From: Paraglaciecola sp.
GTDB taxonomy: Bacteria > Pseudomonadota > Gammaproteobacteria > Enterobacterales > Alteromonadaceae
Direction of reading: 5' to 3'
DNA: 64,000 nt
Assembly: GCA_009993955.1 (NCBI GenBank)
Contig: JAACSL010000020.1
Location: 1-64,000, forward strand
A program made the position numbers and the translations under genes. Each line of letters begins with the position of its first letter. Positions within the stretch are counted from its first letter, which is position 1. The notes beneath the pieces were generated by a model. That model saw nothing but the letters and a program-made list of their open reading frames with translations, was not told the DNA's origin and did not search any database. Shown here piece after piece: positions 25,925 to 35,550 of this stretch.

Positions 25925-26403
25925 TGTCGATAGATGAGTGGCTAGGTTTTGGTGTACCTGAGGAGATCCTCGAACAGGCGACAGAATGGCTCGCGTTGTT
26001 AGACTCTAACCAGGTCACAGACAAGCAACGAGCCGCATTTTTTGCTTGGTTGGCCGCCGATCCTCTGCATGCCATTGCGTTTGAAGAATTATCTGAACTG
26101 TGGGCGCGTAGCTCGGTGATTAAAAACTTTCATCAGCTAATAGTCGAATCTAAGGTGCTGGCGTTTACTCGCCACGGGCAGTCTGGACCAGCGTTGCCCG
26201 TCATTGGATTGCAGCAAGCTGGCATGCTGCCAGCGGGCTTCCCTTCTGCAAGTGTAGGGATGTCGCAGCCCTCAAATGTCGTAGCGCTTAATGTCAATCC
26301 TGCAAACAGTGCTAGCTATACCAGTGCGCAAACCAGCACTTGGCTGCCATGGCTGAGTGTCGCCATCATTGTTATTGGTTTAGCTCTGCCATTTATCAAT
26401 TAA
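25924..26403 (+). CDS. Short FecR-like anti-sigma factor
   Basis: A 159-residue protein whose N-terminal part (EQATEWLALLDSNQVTDKQRAAFFAWLAADPLHAIAFEELSELW) is the DUF4880/FecR N-terminal domain that binds the sigma factor. It ends with a transmembrane segment (WLPWLSVAIIVIGLALPFI) and then stops: the periplasmic FecR domain that normally contacts the TBDR is absent. The linker (about residues 80-135) is Ser/Asn/Pro-rich. The start overlaps the sigma stop by one base. The signal must therefore arrive some other way than in FecR. Confidence 0.8.
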   Translation: MSIDEWLGFGVPEEILEQATEWLALLDSNQVTDKQRAAFFAWLAADPLHAIAFEELSELWARSSVIKNFHQLIVESKVLAFTRHGQSGPALPVIGLQQAGMLPAGFPSASVGMSQPSNVVALNVNPANSASYTSAQTSTWLPWLSVAIIVIGLALPFIN

Positions 26404-26583
26404 GCCATCTCACTCTTCATGCATCGCTGTTTGTTTTTTTAGGCGACCTTGCCGACAACAGGGCTCAGGTCAGCCATCTTTTAGTGAAATGTTATTTTTT
26501 TGTAAATAACGGTAGGGGATTTGTGGTGTTCATGCGTTACCTAAGCAAACACAACAATAAACACCTAGCACTAGGGGATAAAC

Positions 26584-29500
26584 ATGCAAAAAACAGCACC
26601 AGACCTCAAGCACTCAAACCCATCACAAGGCGTGTTTCAACGCAGCCTGTTATCACTATTTATCGCCTCAAGTTTCACTACTGCGGCGTATGCGCAAGAA
26701 ACTCCGAGTGATCAGGAAGCCAAAAGCGTTGAACGGGTAGAGGTTATCGGCAGTCACATCAAGGGTGGGCAAGTTGCAGAAGCCTTAGCGATTTCAGTAC
26801 TCGATTCAGAAGCCATTGCTAACCTGGGGATAGACTCGGGGGATGAGTTACTGGCCTTGATCCCTGAAAACGGCAACAACTACTTCAACGAAGCGGCCAA
26901 TATCGGTGGTGGGGTGAATGCGGCGCGTGGTGATGTCGGCGCGTTTAACCTCAGAAATCTGGGCACGGGTAATACCTTGGTGTTATTAAATGGGCGGCGC
27001 ATGGTGAATGAAGCGGCCTATCAAACTGAAGAAGTGGGTGGCAGTTTTGTGCCAGTGAATACTGTCAACTCCAACAGTATTCCGGTAGCAGGCTTGGCGC
27101 GTGTTGAAATCTTACGGGATGGCGCATCAGCAATTTATGGGGCAGATGCCGTGGCTGGTGTGGTAAACAATGTATTAAAAAGTGATTTTGTCGGTTTAAA
27201 CGTTAGCGGTCGTTGGACAGAATACAGCAATCTGCCAAGAGATGAGCAAACCGTCACCATTGAATGGGGTAAAGACTTCAATGATGGTCGCACGAATGTG
27301 AGTACCTTTTTTAACTACTACAAACGTGACCGTGTTAACTCACAAGATGATCCACGCTGGGCTGATTCCGACTTACGCTGGCGTTTGCCGGCCGACTCGC
27401 CCTTTGCTGACACCACCACCTTTCGAAACGACAGTGCCAACTCCCTGTATGGGCAATTTGATGCAGTGAGCAGTGTGTCTCGCACCAGCTTACCTGGCCT
27501 AATTACCGATAACGCGGGTGAGTTCGAAACCTACCCTGAAGGGGATGAGCGTTGCCAATATTCCATTGGTTATGGCACCTGTGGTGGCATTGATGGGCAA
27601 GGTACCTATCGTTACAACCTGAATGCTGATCGCGATCTCAGTTCAAAATTGGATCGCGCCAACATGTTTGTTTTTATCAATCATGAGTTTGATAACGGCA
27701 TGCAAGGCTTCACCGAGTTATCGTATTACAACTCGAAAACCAATCTTCGTCGCCATCCAAGTTCACCCTTTAGCGGCGTAGCCCTACGCGTGGCCGCCGA
27801 CAACTATTACAATCCACTGGGCCCGTGTGGTTCGCCCAATCGTCTGCCCGATAGCGTGATTGGTGACAATGTGCCGTGTTCGGGGGTGGCCTTAAATATC
27901 GATAACTACCGATTTGCTGAACTGCCACGCATTGTAGATAACGATGCGTCTACCTATCGTTTATTACAAGGTTTACGTGGCGAGCTAGGTGAATGGAGCT
28001 GGGAATCAGCCGTGTCTTACTCTAAGGCCAAACGCGAAGACGTTACCCACAATCGCGTGTCGAATAATTTGATTCAAGAGGCGCTAAACGACACCACGGC
28101 TGCAGCGTATAACCCATTTAGCGGCGGTATCAATAACAACATCGAACGCGCCTTAGTTGACGTAGAACGTATCAATGAAACCACACTGTCGACTTTTGAC
28201 GTGAAATTTTCTCATCCAGAAATCTATCGTTTACCCGCAGGTCCTGTGGGTTTTGTCGCTGGACTAGAATATCGCCGCGAAACCTTTGTTGATGACCGTG
28301 ACGACAGATTAGATGGCACGATTACCTTTACTGACTTAGACGGTGACACCTTTCCTTATGTATCTGACGTGGTCAATTCCAGCCCTTCACCCGACAGCAG
28401 CGGCAGCCGCAATGTATCGTCACTGTTTGGTGAGTTACAAATTCCTGTGCTGGCCAGTTTGAATGTACAAGCGGCACTGCGTTATGAAAACTTCTCTGAT
28501 ACGCGTGATACAACGGTAGGAAAGGTGGCTTTTGGTTGGCGCCCCCACGATGCAGTGCTGGTACGTGGTAGTTGGTCTGAAGCATTTCGCGCCCCCAATC
28601 TCGTCACCATCAATGAAAGCATTGTGGCGCGTAATAATACCCGTACTGACTATACCTGTTTATATGCCGCTGAAAATGGCGGTGATCCAGAGCAAAATAC
28701 CTTGGACTGTGTGAACAGTGTGCAGCGTATTGCCCAAGGCAGTGATGAACTGGTGCCAGAAGAATCAACCAATACCTCGATTGGTGTGGTGTTAACCCCC
28801 ACTGATGGTTTAACCCTTACCGTGGATTTCTGGTCCATCGAAAAAAATAACACCATTGGTTTGTTTGGTGAAGAAAACCACACCTTACTGGATCTCTTAC
28901 TGCGTTTAGAAGCTGGAACCGGTAACTGCGGTACCGTCTTTAACCCAGCGGTGTCGCGAGAGGAAGCGGGAGAAGGCGAAGCCGCAATTTACCAAGCAGC
29001 GGGTATTTGTCCGGCGGGTGACATCGAGTTTATTGACGACCGTTACACCAACCTTGATAAACGCACGGTGGAAGGTTACGACATCGGCCTTTATTACACC
29101 CTTGATACTGAATTGGGTGAATTTGACTTTAGTTATAATGGTGCCTTTTTAAGCAAGTTCGAACAGACCTCAGGTGGCAATGCAGCACGTTTAGTGGCGG
29201 CTCAAGAAGCTGGGTTAATCCCGTTGAGTTTCCCCGTTGCCGGTTTTGCCGATTTAATTGGACGCGATGGCAACCAGGATGAGCGCCATTCAGTTAAATT
29301 GGGTTGGAAAAAAGGTAAGTTGGCGGCCTCCTTAAGTGGTTTTCAAGTGGGTAGTTTTTATCAAAGTAGCCTAACCCTCGACGATGGCACGTTGTATGTG
29401 GTGCCGTCGATGACAACCTTTAACGCAACCGTCACTTATCGTTTTGATCTAGCAGAAACCAAATCTCGGGTGCGCTTTGGGGTGAGAAACCTCACAGACA

Positions 29501-29598
29501 AACGTGCACCTTTAACGGATGACAGTTTTGGTTACTTCTCTGATGCCCATAACGACTATGGTAGAAGTTATTATGTTGACTACCAAGCTTCGTTTTAA
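26584..29598 (+). CDS. TonB-dependent outer-membrane receptor
   Basis: A 1004-residue receptor: signal peptide ending AAYAQ, a TonB-box-like region (VERVEVIGSHI), a plug domain (LRNLGTGNTLVLLNGRR, VEILRDGASAIYGADAVAGVVN) and a 22-strand barrel ending in an aromatic residue (VDYQASF). The STN signalling domain found in FecA-type receptors is missing, as only about 15 residues lie between the signal peptide and the TonB box. AGGGG lies 7 bases upstream of the ATG. It follows the sigma/anti-sigma pair and precedes a DASS symporter, so it should import a substrate for that pathway. The substrate is unknown. Confidence 0.93.
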   Translation: MQKTAPDLKHSNPSQGVFQRSLLSLFIASSFTTAAYAQETPSDQEAKSVERVEVIGSHIKGGQVAEALAISVLDSEAIANLGIDSGDELLALIPENGNNYFNEAANIGGGVNAARGDVGAFNLRNLGTGNTLVLLNGRRMVNEAAYQTEEVGGSFVPVNTVNSNSIPVAGLARVEILRDGASAIYGADAVAGVVNNVLKSDFVGLNVSGRWTEYSNLPRDEQTVTIEWGKDFNDGRTNVSTFFNYYKRDRVNSQDDPRWADSDLRWRLPADSPFADTTTFRNDSANSLYGQFDAVSSVSRTSLPGLITDNAGEFETYPEGDERCQYSIGYGTCGGIDGQGTYRYNLNADRDLSSKLDRANMFVFINHEFDNGMQGFTELSYYNSKTNLRRHPSSPFSGVALRVAADNYYNPLGPCGSPNRLPDSVIGDNVPCSGVALNIDNYRFAELPRIVDNDASTYRLLQGLRGELGEWSWESAVSYSKAKREDVTHNRVSNNLIQEALNDTTAAAYNPFSGGINNNIERALVDVERINETTLSTFDVKFSHPEIYRLPAGPVGFVAGLEYRRETFVDDRDDRLDGTITFTDLDGDTFPYVSDVVNSSPSPDSSGSRNVSSLFGELQIPVLASLNVQAALRYENFSDTRDTTVGKVAFGWRPHDAVLVRGSWSEAFRAPNLVTINESIVARNNTRTDYTCLYAAENGGDPEQNTLDCVNSVQRIAQGSDELVPEESTNTSIGVVLTPTDGLTLTVDFWSIEKNNTIGLFGEENHTLLDLLLRLEAGTGNCGTVFNPAVSREEAGEGEAAIYQAAGICPAGDIEFIDDRYTNLDKRTVEGYDIGLYYTLDTELGEFDFSYNGAFLSKFEQTSGGNAARLVAAQEAGLIPLSFPVAGFADLIGRDGNQDERHSVKLGWKKGKLAASLSGFQVGSFYQSSLTLDDGTLYVVPSMTTFNATVTYRFDLAETKSRVRFGVRNLTDKRAPLTDDSFGYFSDAHNDYGRSYYVDYQASF

Positions 29599-29611
29599 TC
29601 GATAAACTTAC

Positions 29612-29649
29612 CACCAACACCTCGCCGGTTAAGGGCAGAGGTGTTGGTG
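29612..29649 (+). terminator. Hairpin between the TBDR and symporter genes
   Basis: CACCAACACCTC (29612-29623) pairs with GAGGTGTTGGTG (29638-29649), a perfect 12-bp stem with a 14-base loop. No T tract follows, so it may reduce read-through or stabilise the receptor mRNA rather than end transcription. Confidence 0.55.
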
Positions 29650-29695
29650 TGTGCCTTACTCGAACTCCGATTAATTAACCTGTGTGAGATAAACA

Positions 29696-31210
29696 ATGCA
29701 GTACAACTTGCCCGATTCTGGCATCCAAGAGCGCGGTCGCTATCAGGATGTCGGCTTATTGCTGGGGCCTATTATTTTTACCACGCTAATGTATTTCAGT
29801 AGTGACCAAGACGTGATGAGCGTGGCGGCATGGCGCACGGCTGCCGTCGGCTTGTGGATGGCTATTTGGTGGGCAACCGAAGCCATACCCGTGCCTGTCA
29901 CCGCATTTTTGCCCATCGTTACTTTTCCCATGTTGGGCATTGCTTCATTAAAAGAAGCTACCGCAGCCTACTCGAATCCCATTATCTTTTTATTTATGGG
30001 GGCTTTTGTATTGGCACTGGCCGTTGAGCGCTGGCATTTACATAAACGCATTGCCCTGAGTATTTTAAGTGTGACGGGCACCGACGGTAACCGCCTGATT
30101 GGTGGATTTATGGTGGTGGCTGCCTTACTTTCCATGTGGATGACCAATACGTCGACCACGATGATGTTGATGCCCATCGCCTTGTCTGTGACCACGGTGA
30201 TCTGTGACAACATCGACGGACTGTCGAAATCGCGTAAATCAAACTTCCAAGTGGCCATGTTATTAGGTTTAGCTTATGCCACTACCATTGGTGGTTTAGC
30301 GACCCTGGTGGGTACGCCACCCAATGCCCTGTTAGCCGCCTTTATCCAAGAAAATTATGGCATTGAAATATCCTTTGCGCGGTGGATGGCCTTAGGGGTA
30401 CCGATTATGTGTTTGATGCTGCCTCTGACGTGGTTACTTCTCACACGTTTTACCTTCAAAGTGGATATTCCAGCCAATCAGCACACCCAAGCCCACATCA
30501 ATAAATTACGTCGTGAGTTGGGCCCCATCACTCGCCCTGAAATGCGGGTGGCTATAATATTCGCTTTAGTGATCGTGTTTTGGATCCTCCGCCGGCCGAT
30601 TGCTAGCTGGTTTGATGCAGATTTTCTCACCGATCCCGGCATCGTCATGGCTGCTGCTTTGTTGTTGTTTATTTTACCCAGTGGTGCTGCGCACAATGAT
30701 GCAAGCAATACCCATCGACCCGCCGCTCAACCGCAATTGATGACGTGGCACGATGCCAGTCGTTTACCTTGGGGCGTGCTGATTTTGTTTGGCGGCGGCC
30801 TCAGTTTGGCCGCCAGCGTCTCCTCCACGGGTTTAGCACAATGGTTGGGTGAAAGTTTAATGCCCTTGGGTGATATGGGCATTCTTTTGCTCATTATCGC
30901 CGCCACTGGCGTGGTGATATTTCTGACAGAGTTGACCAGCAATTTAGCCACGACCGCGACTTTTTTACCGGTGATGGCCGCCGTTGCCCTGCAATTGAAC
31001 ATTTCCCCTTTATTGCTGTGCATCCCCATCACATTGGCAGCGAGTTGCGCGTTTATGTTGCCGGTTGCCACGCCACCTAATGCTATTGTGTTTGCCTCGG
31101 GTTTACTGAGCATTCCACAAATGGTCAGGGCGGGCATCCTCCTCAACATTCTTGGCATGGCCTTGCTCACCGCAGTGGCGGTGTGGTGGTCACCCTACAT
31201 TTTTGGATAA
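29696..31210 (+). CDS. DASS (SLC13) family anion:sodium symporter
   Basis: Inner-membrane transporter of 504 aa with about eleven to thirteen membrane segments. It has the two family Ser/Thr-Asn-Thr signatures (WMTNTSTTMMLMPIALS and ELTSNLATTATFLPVMA), each followed by a TPPN loop (GTPPNALLAAF and ATPPNAIVFASG). DASS proteins carry di- or tricarboxylates, or sulfate, with sodium. It follows the TBDR by about 100 bases and is followed 5 bases later by a hydrolase, so it probably takes the imported compound across the inner membrane. Confidence 0.92.
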   Translation: MQYNLPDSGIQERGRYQDVGLLLGPIIFTTLMYFSSDQDVMSVAAWRTAAVGLWMAIWWATEAIPVPVTAFLPIVTFPMLGIASLKEATAAYSNPIIFLFMGAFVLALAVERWHLHKRIALSILSVTGTDGNRLIGGFMVVAALLSMWMTNTSTTMMLMPIALSVTTVICDNIDGLSKSRKSNFQVAMLLGLAYATTIGGLATLVGTPPNALLAAFIQENYGIEISFARWMALGVPIMCLMLPLTWLLLTRFTFKVDIPANQHTQAHINKLRRELGPITRPEMRVAIIFALVIVFWILRRPIASWFDADFLTDPGIVMAAALLLFILPSGAAHNDASNTHRPAAQPQLMTWHDASRLPWGVLILFGGGLSLAASVSSTGLAQWLGESLMPLGDMGILLLIIAATGVVIFLTELTSNLATTATFLPVMAAVALQLNISPLLLCIPITLAASCAFMLPVATPPNAIVFASGLLSIPQMVRAGILLNILGMALLTAVAVWWSPYIFG

Positions 31211-31215
31211 ACATC

Positions 31216-32016
31216 ATGACGTTTAAGCAACAAGTACTTTGTTTGATTTTATTAAGTTGGCATTGCAGTGGGCTGGCCGATACTTTACCCAAGCCAATCA
31301 TCAAAACACTCGACACGCCGCCGCGTGTATTGTTTGTGGGCAACAGCTTCAGTTTTTACAACAATGGCATCCATAACCACTACTCTGCCTTGCTCAGAGC
31401 GGCGAATAAGTGGCAAACGGGCAAGTCCTATGCTCGTTTGAATACCATTTCGGGAGGGGCATTAAGTGAGCATGTTGTCAGTGTGCCACATCTACTGCAA
31501 GCCGCCGATAAACCCTATGATGCCGTGGTACTGCAAGGCCATAGCACTGAGCCTGTGAGTCAAAACAAAAAAGCCGCGTTTATCCAAGCTGTGCAGCAAC
31601 TTGATGCCAGTATCAAAAAGGCCAAGGCACGAACTATCTTGTTCATGACTTGGGGATATGCAGGCGAAGCGGCGATGACAGAGGCACTGGCTAAGGCCTA
31701 TATCGAGGCAGGTAACCGCATTCAAGCTTTAGTTGTGCCTGTGGGCTTGGCGTTTATGCAAGCACAGCAGCAATTTCCAGACATTAATTTGTATGTCAAA
31801 GATGTTTTGGGGGTCAATCAACACGGTGAACTCACCTATCGTAAGGAGGTAAAACACCCGAGTTCGGCAGGCACGTATTTGGCCGCCTGTGTTTTTTACG
31901 CCAGTCTGCAACAGGCATCACCGCTGGGTTTGGCTTTTCACGCGGATTTGGATCCTGAAACAGCGGCAAAATTGCAAGATCTGGCATGGCAGGTGACCCA
32001 AGCCTTTTTTGCTTAG
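31216..32016 (+). CDS. Exported SGNH/GDSL-type hydrolase
   Basis: About 266 aa with a signal peptide (MTFKQQVLCLILLSWHCSGLA). Block I of the SGNH fold is LFVGNSFSFYNNGIH (Ser nucleophile in GNS), the Gly/Asn block is ISGGALSEHV, and VVLQGHST is the third block. A His in EVKHPSSAGTYLAA fits the catalytic Asp/His block. It probably removes acyl or other ester groups in the periplasm. The in-frame codon at 31183 overlaps the symporter gene; the ATG at 31216 sits 5 bases after the symporter stop and starts the signal peptide. Confidence 0.78.
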   Translation: MTFKQQVLCLILLSWHCSGLADTLPKPIIKTLDTPPRVLFVGNSFSFYNNGIHNHYSALLRAANKWQTGKSYARLNTISGGALSEHVVSVPHLLQAADKPYDAVVLQGHSTEPVSQNKKAAFIQAVQQLDASIKKAKARTILFMTWGYAGEAAMTEALAKAYIEAGNRIQALVVPVGLAFMQAQQQFPDINLYVKDVLGVNQHGELTYRKEVKHPSSAGTYLAACVFYASLQQASPLGLAFHADLDPETAAKLQDLAWQVTQAFFA

Positions 32017-32223
32017 CTGCTCATCAACATTACATGGTCACCGTTACACTAAGCAACCATGGCTACCTCATGCCGCCTGTTAATCCCACCACCTGATGGC
32101 GAGACGTAAGGTGTAACACCGTTTTTTTACGCTGAGTTCCCTGTCTATTGCGCCCTTCGCTTGCTAGCTTACAACTGATGGTGGTGTGTGCAACTTACCG
32201 TTTGGGTAAGGCAGGGGGTAGGT

Positions 32224-33165
32224 ATGAGTAAAGTGTTGTTTTTGATAGTGTTTTTTGCTTGGTGCTGGCTTAGCGTAGCTACATCGCAGGCCCTTGCTCA
32301 AAACAAAGATCTAAGTGATATCGCAGCAGACGCCTATACGGCCGGGCAATGGCAGCAGGCGGCACAAGCTTATGAACAGGTGCTCAAACAGCAGCCTGAC
32401 AACCAAGGCGCGTGGTTTCGTTTAGGGCGTGTATATATTGAACTAAAGCAGGCTAATCTCGCCCAGCATGCGCTAAACAAGGCGCTGGTGGCGGGCAGTG
32501 TGCCGCTGCAATTTGTGCAAGTGCAATTAGCCCGTGCAGCCATGTTACAGAACCAGTCCGAGCAGGCAATCACCTGGTTAAATCAGGCAGCAAGCTTGGG
32601 TTTCAGCAATGCTACCAGCATCAGCCAAGAGCCTTTATTTGCCGGGTTAATGCAACATCCAGACTATGCCGTTGTGGCAAGAAAAATCGAAGAAAATGCC
32701 AGCCCCTGCATGTTTCAAGCACCTTATCGTGAATTTGATTTTTGGTTGGGGCATTGGTCGGTGTATGGCAATCCTGAAAAAACTGGCCCCCTGTATGGAC
32801 ACAACCAAATAAAACGTGAACAACAAGGGTGTTTGGTGATGGAATATTGGCAAAGTGCCAGTGGAGGGCCCGGTACTAGCATGAACTATTACGATGGCAC
32901 TAAGCAAAAATGGGTACAACATTGGGTGAGTGCCGGTGGCACGGTGATCAATATGGAAGGGGGCTTAGTGGCTGGCACCATGGTAATGCAAGGGCAAATT
33001 TTTTACATCAATACCAGCATCAACCCAGTAAGAGATTTTCGTGCCAGTTTCAGCCGTTTAGACCATGGCGTGGTGCGACAATATTTTGAAGAATCTATTG
33101 ATGCTGGGCAAAGTTGGTATCCGTGGTTTGAAGGGTTTTATTTCCCTGAGCCTGCACCGCAATAA
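32224..33165 (+). CDS. Exported TPR protein with DUF1579-like C-terminal domain
   Basis: About 313 aa. A signal peptide (VLFLIVFFAWCWLSVATSQALAQ) is followed by tetratricopeptide repeats (residues about 35-140; AYEQVLKQQPDNQGAWFRLG). The C-terminal domain (REFDFWLGHWSVYGNPEKTG, CLVMEYWQSASG, SMNYYDGTKQKWVQHWV) is the beta-barrel-like fold of DUF1579 relatives. AGGGGGTAGGT precedes the ATG at 32224. It is about 200 bases beyond the hydrolase on the same strand and may be separately transcribed. The function is unknown. Confidence 0.75.
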   Translation: MSKVLFLIVFFAWCWLSVATSQALAQNKDLSDIAADAYTAGQWQQAAQAYEQVLKQQPDNQGAWFRLGRVYIELKQANLAQHALNKALVAGSVPLQFVQVQLARAAMLQNQSEQAITWLNQAASLGFSNATSISQEPLFAGLMQHPDYAVVARKIEENASPCMFQAPYREFDFWLGHWSVYGNPEKTGPLYGHNQIKREQQGCLVMEYWQSASGGPGTSMNYYDGTKQKWVQHWVSAGGTVINMEGGLVAGTMVMQGQIFYINTSINPVRDFRASFSRLDHGVVRQYFEESIDAGQSWYPWFEGFYFPEPAPQ

Positions 33166-33220
33166 CGTATTATGCCATGCTTGTCATCTCCGCTTAGTAT
33201 TCTGGGTATCGTGTTGCGGC

Positions 33221-34396
33221 TTAGTCGACAATCAAACGCACCAATTTAACGTGGGGAATATTGGCAATGGCGGCTATCACCTGATCATTGTGGAGCTGCT
33301 CAACATCCAGAATATTGTAGGCCAGATTACCACGGCTTTTATTCATCATATCAAGTACGTTGATTTTGTTGTCGGCCAAAATAGACAATACTTGCCCTAA
33401 TACCCCTGAGACGTTTTCGTTGGCAAAAATGATGCGTTTGCCTTCGCAGCGAGCCATGCTGACATCGGGGAAATTGACAGCATTTTTAATGTTGCCATGT
33501 TGCAAATAGGCCATGAGTTGATCGGCGGCCATCATCGCGCAGTTTTCCTCTGCCTCAGCGGTAGACGCACCAATGTGTGGCATGGCGATAACATCCTTGC
33601 GACCAAAAAACAGCGGATCGGGGAAGTCACAGACGTAACCTCGCAATTTTCCGCTGTCTAAAGCGCTGACAAGGGCATTGGCATCAACAATGGTTTCCCG
33701 GGCAAAATTCAACAGGATCATGCCTGTTTTTGCCTGAGCTAAGGCTTCGGCATTGATCATGTTGTGGGTGGCTTCGATGGCGGGAACGTGCAAACTGACA
33801 TAATCACAACGCGCCAACAGCGCATGTAAATTTTCGGCTTTTTGCACTTGACTCGACAAACGCCAAGCGGCCTCAATGGACAAAGTAGGATCAAAGCCCA
33901 CCACCTTCATGCCTAACGCTAAGGCAATGTCGGCCACCAAGGAACCAATGGCGCCTAAACCAACAATGCCTAAGGTTTTGCCCAGTAATTCTTGCCCCGC
34001 AAAGTGTTTTTTATTGGCTTCTAAGACCTTGTGCAATTCGTTTTGGTCATGAATGTCGGCCAATGAATGCACATAATCGATGCCATGTTTAATACCCCGC
34101 GAACCCAGTAACAGCCCAGCTAATACCAGTTCTTTCACCGTATTGGCATTGGCACCAGGGGTGTTAAACACCACGATACCCCGCGCATTGCAGCTTTCTA
34201 TTGGTACATTGTTGACGCCTGCGCCGGCCCTAGCGACGGCCAAAACCGACGGCGCTAGGTCTTGGGGCAGTAACAGATGGCTGCGCAATAAAATAGCATC
34301 GGGATGTGCGATATCCGAGCCGACTTCGAAGTGCGTGCGACTAAAGCGTTCTAAACCTTTGACTGAAATTTGATTAAACGTTTTGATTTTAAACAT
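33221..34396 (-). CDS. serA: D-3-phosphoglycerate dehydrogenase with ACT domain
   Basis: First enzyme of serine synthesis: oxidises 3-phosphoglycerate to 3-phosphohydroxypyruvate with NAD. 391 aa from the ATG at 34396 (GAGAAAATT upstream). It has the NAD motif GLGAIGSLVADIALALGMKVVGFDP, catalytic Arg/Glu/His in NFARETIVDA, the CDFPDPLF region and MPHIGASTAEAEENC, and a C-terminal ACT domain (about 315-391). It is shorter than E. coli SerA and of the type without the intervening domain. It lies 41 bases downstream of serC, forming a serC-serA operon. Confidence 0.92.
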   Translation of the reverse strand: MFKIKTFNQISVKGLERFSRTHFEVGSDIAHPDAILLRSHLLLPQDLAPSVLAVARAGAGVNNVPIESCNARGIVVFNTPGANANTVKELVLAGLLLGSRGIKHGIDYVHSLADIHDQNELHKVLEANKKHFAGQELLGKTLGIVGLGAIGSLVADIALALGMKVVGFDPTLSIEAAWRLSSQVQKAENLHALLARCDYVSLHVPAIEATHNMINAEALAQAKTGMILLNFARETIVDANALVSALDSGKLRGYVCDFPDPLFFGRKDVIAMPHIGASTAEAEENCAMMAADQLMAYLQHGNIKNAVNFPDVSMARCEGKRIIFANENVSGVLGQVLSILADNKINVLDMMNKSRGNLAYNILDVEQLHNDQVIAAIANIPHVKLVRLIVD

Positions 34397-34437
34397 AATT
34401 TTCTCACTGGCCAGTTGGCTGGTTTTGCCGTCATGGA

Positions 34438-35550
34438 TTATTTGACCTGATGATAGGCCCAGCTCAACCACGGCAACAATGCGCGTAGGTTACTATTTTC
34501 GATGGTGGCGCCACACCAAATCCGCAGGCCAGCAGGGGCATCTCGATAGGCACCGATGTCATAGGCCACAGCGTGTTGTTCAAGCAACTTAATCATGGCT
34601 TTTACCGCGTCGGGTGACAATTGCAAACTCAAACAGACACTGGTGTTTGAACGAATGGCTGGGTCGGCGACCAAAAAATCAATCCAATCATGGTTTGCCA
34701 CAAAGTCAGCCAACGTGGCTAAATTTTGCTGACTGCGCTTAATGGTCTCCCTCACCCCACCAATGCTCACTACCCAATCGAGGGCATCGAGGTAGTCCAC
34801 CACACACAACATTGACGGGGTATTGATGGTGGCACCTTGAAACAAGTCTTCCATCAATTTACCCGCACTAGTCATTCTAAAGATTTTTGGCATCGGCCAC
34901 TTGGGCACATAAGACTCTAAGCGTGCCACCGCTCGTGGACTTAAAATTAACATGCCATGACCACCTTCACCACCCAGCACTTTTTGCCAACTGTAGGTGA
35001 TGACATCTAGCTTGCTCCAATCCATTTCTTGGGCAAAAACGGCAGAAGTGGCATCACAAAATGTCAAGCCTTGACGGTCGGAGGCGATCCAGTCGGCATG
35101 GGGGACTTTGGCGCCTGAGGTGGTGCCATTCCAAGTAAATACCACATCATGGTCGCTATTAACCTGAGTTAAATCAGGTAGTTGCCCATAGTCAGCACTG
35201 AGCACTCGCACATCGTTAAGTTTTAATTGTTTGATGATGTCAGTGGCCCACCCTTGACCGAAAGATTCCCAATACAACACATCCACCGGGCGCTCACCAA
35301 GCATGCTCCACATCGCCATCTCCATGGCACCTGTATCGGAGGCGGGTACCACCGCTACCCGATAACCCTCAGGCAGACCCAAAATAGTCGCCGTATCCAC
35401 ACAGGCTCGTTCGAGGGCTTTTTTGCCAATGGTGGCGCGATGTGAACGACCCAATACGCTAAGATCAAGTTGGCTAACATCGTAGCCAGGACGTTTAGCA
35501 CAAGGGCCAGAAGAAAAATTGGGGTTAGCAGGTTTAAGGGTTGGTTGCAT
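34438..35550 (-). CDS. serC: Phosphoserine aminotransferase (TIGR01365-type)
   Basis: Converts 3-phosphohydroxypyruvate and glutamate to phosphoserine and 2-oxoglutarate, using pyridoxal phosphate. From the ATG at 35550 it is 370 aa and opens with [14 protein letters not shown], the signature of the alphaproteobacterial/archaeal SerC type rather than the E. coli type. The Schiff-base Lys is in [17 protein letters not shown]. The open frame reaches 35670, but the extra 40 residues are not family sequence and GAGAG lies just upstream of 35550. It is the first gene of serC-serA; serB is not in the window. Confidence 0.92.
   Translation of the reverse strand: MQPTLKPANPNFSSGPCAKRPGYDVSQLDLSVLGRSHRATIGKKALERACVDTATILGLPEGYRVAVVPASDTGAMEMAMWSMLGERPVDVLYWESFGQGWATDIIKQLKLNDVRVLSADYGQLPDLTQVNSDHDVVFTWNGTTSGAKVPHADWIASDRQGLTFCDATSAVFAQEMDWSKLDVITYSWQKVLGGEGGHGMLILSPRAVARLESYVPKWPMPKIFRMTSAGKLMEDLFQGATINTPSMLCVVDYLDALDWVVSIGGVRETIKRSQQNLATLADFVANHDWIDFLVADPAIRSNTSVCLSLQLSPDAVKAMIKLLEQHAVAYDIGAYRDAPAGLRIWCGATIENSNLRALLPWLSWAYHQVK

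Noticed and set aside
25379-29598. Classical FecIRA cell-surface signalling system
   Set aside because: The anti-sigma factor lacks the periplasmic FecR domain and the receptor lacks the STN domain, so only the sigma part fits.
32108-32128. Short hairpin GGTG-TAA-CACC followed by T residues as a terminator of the SGNH hydrolase gene
   Set aside because: The stem is only four base pairs, too short to support a terminator call.
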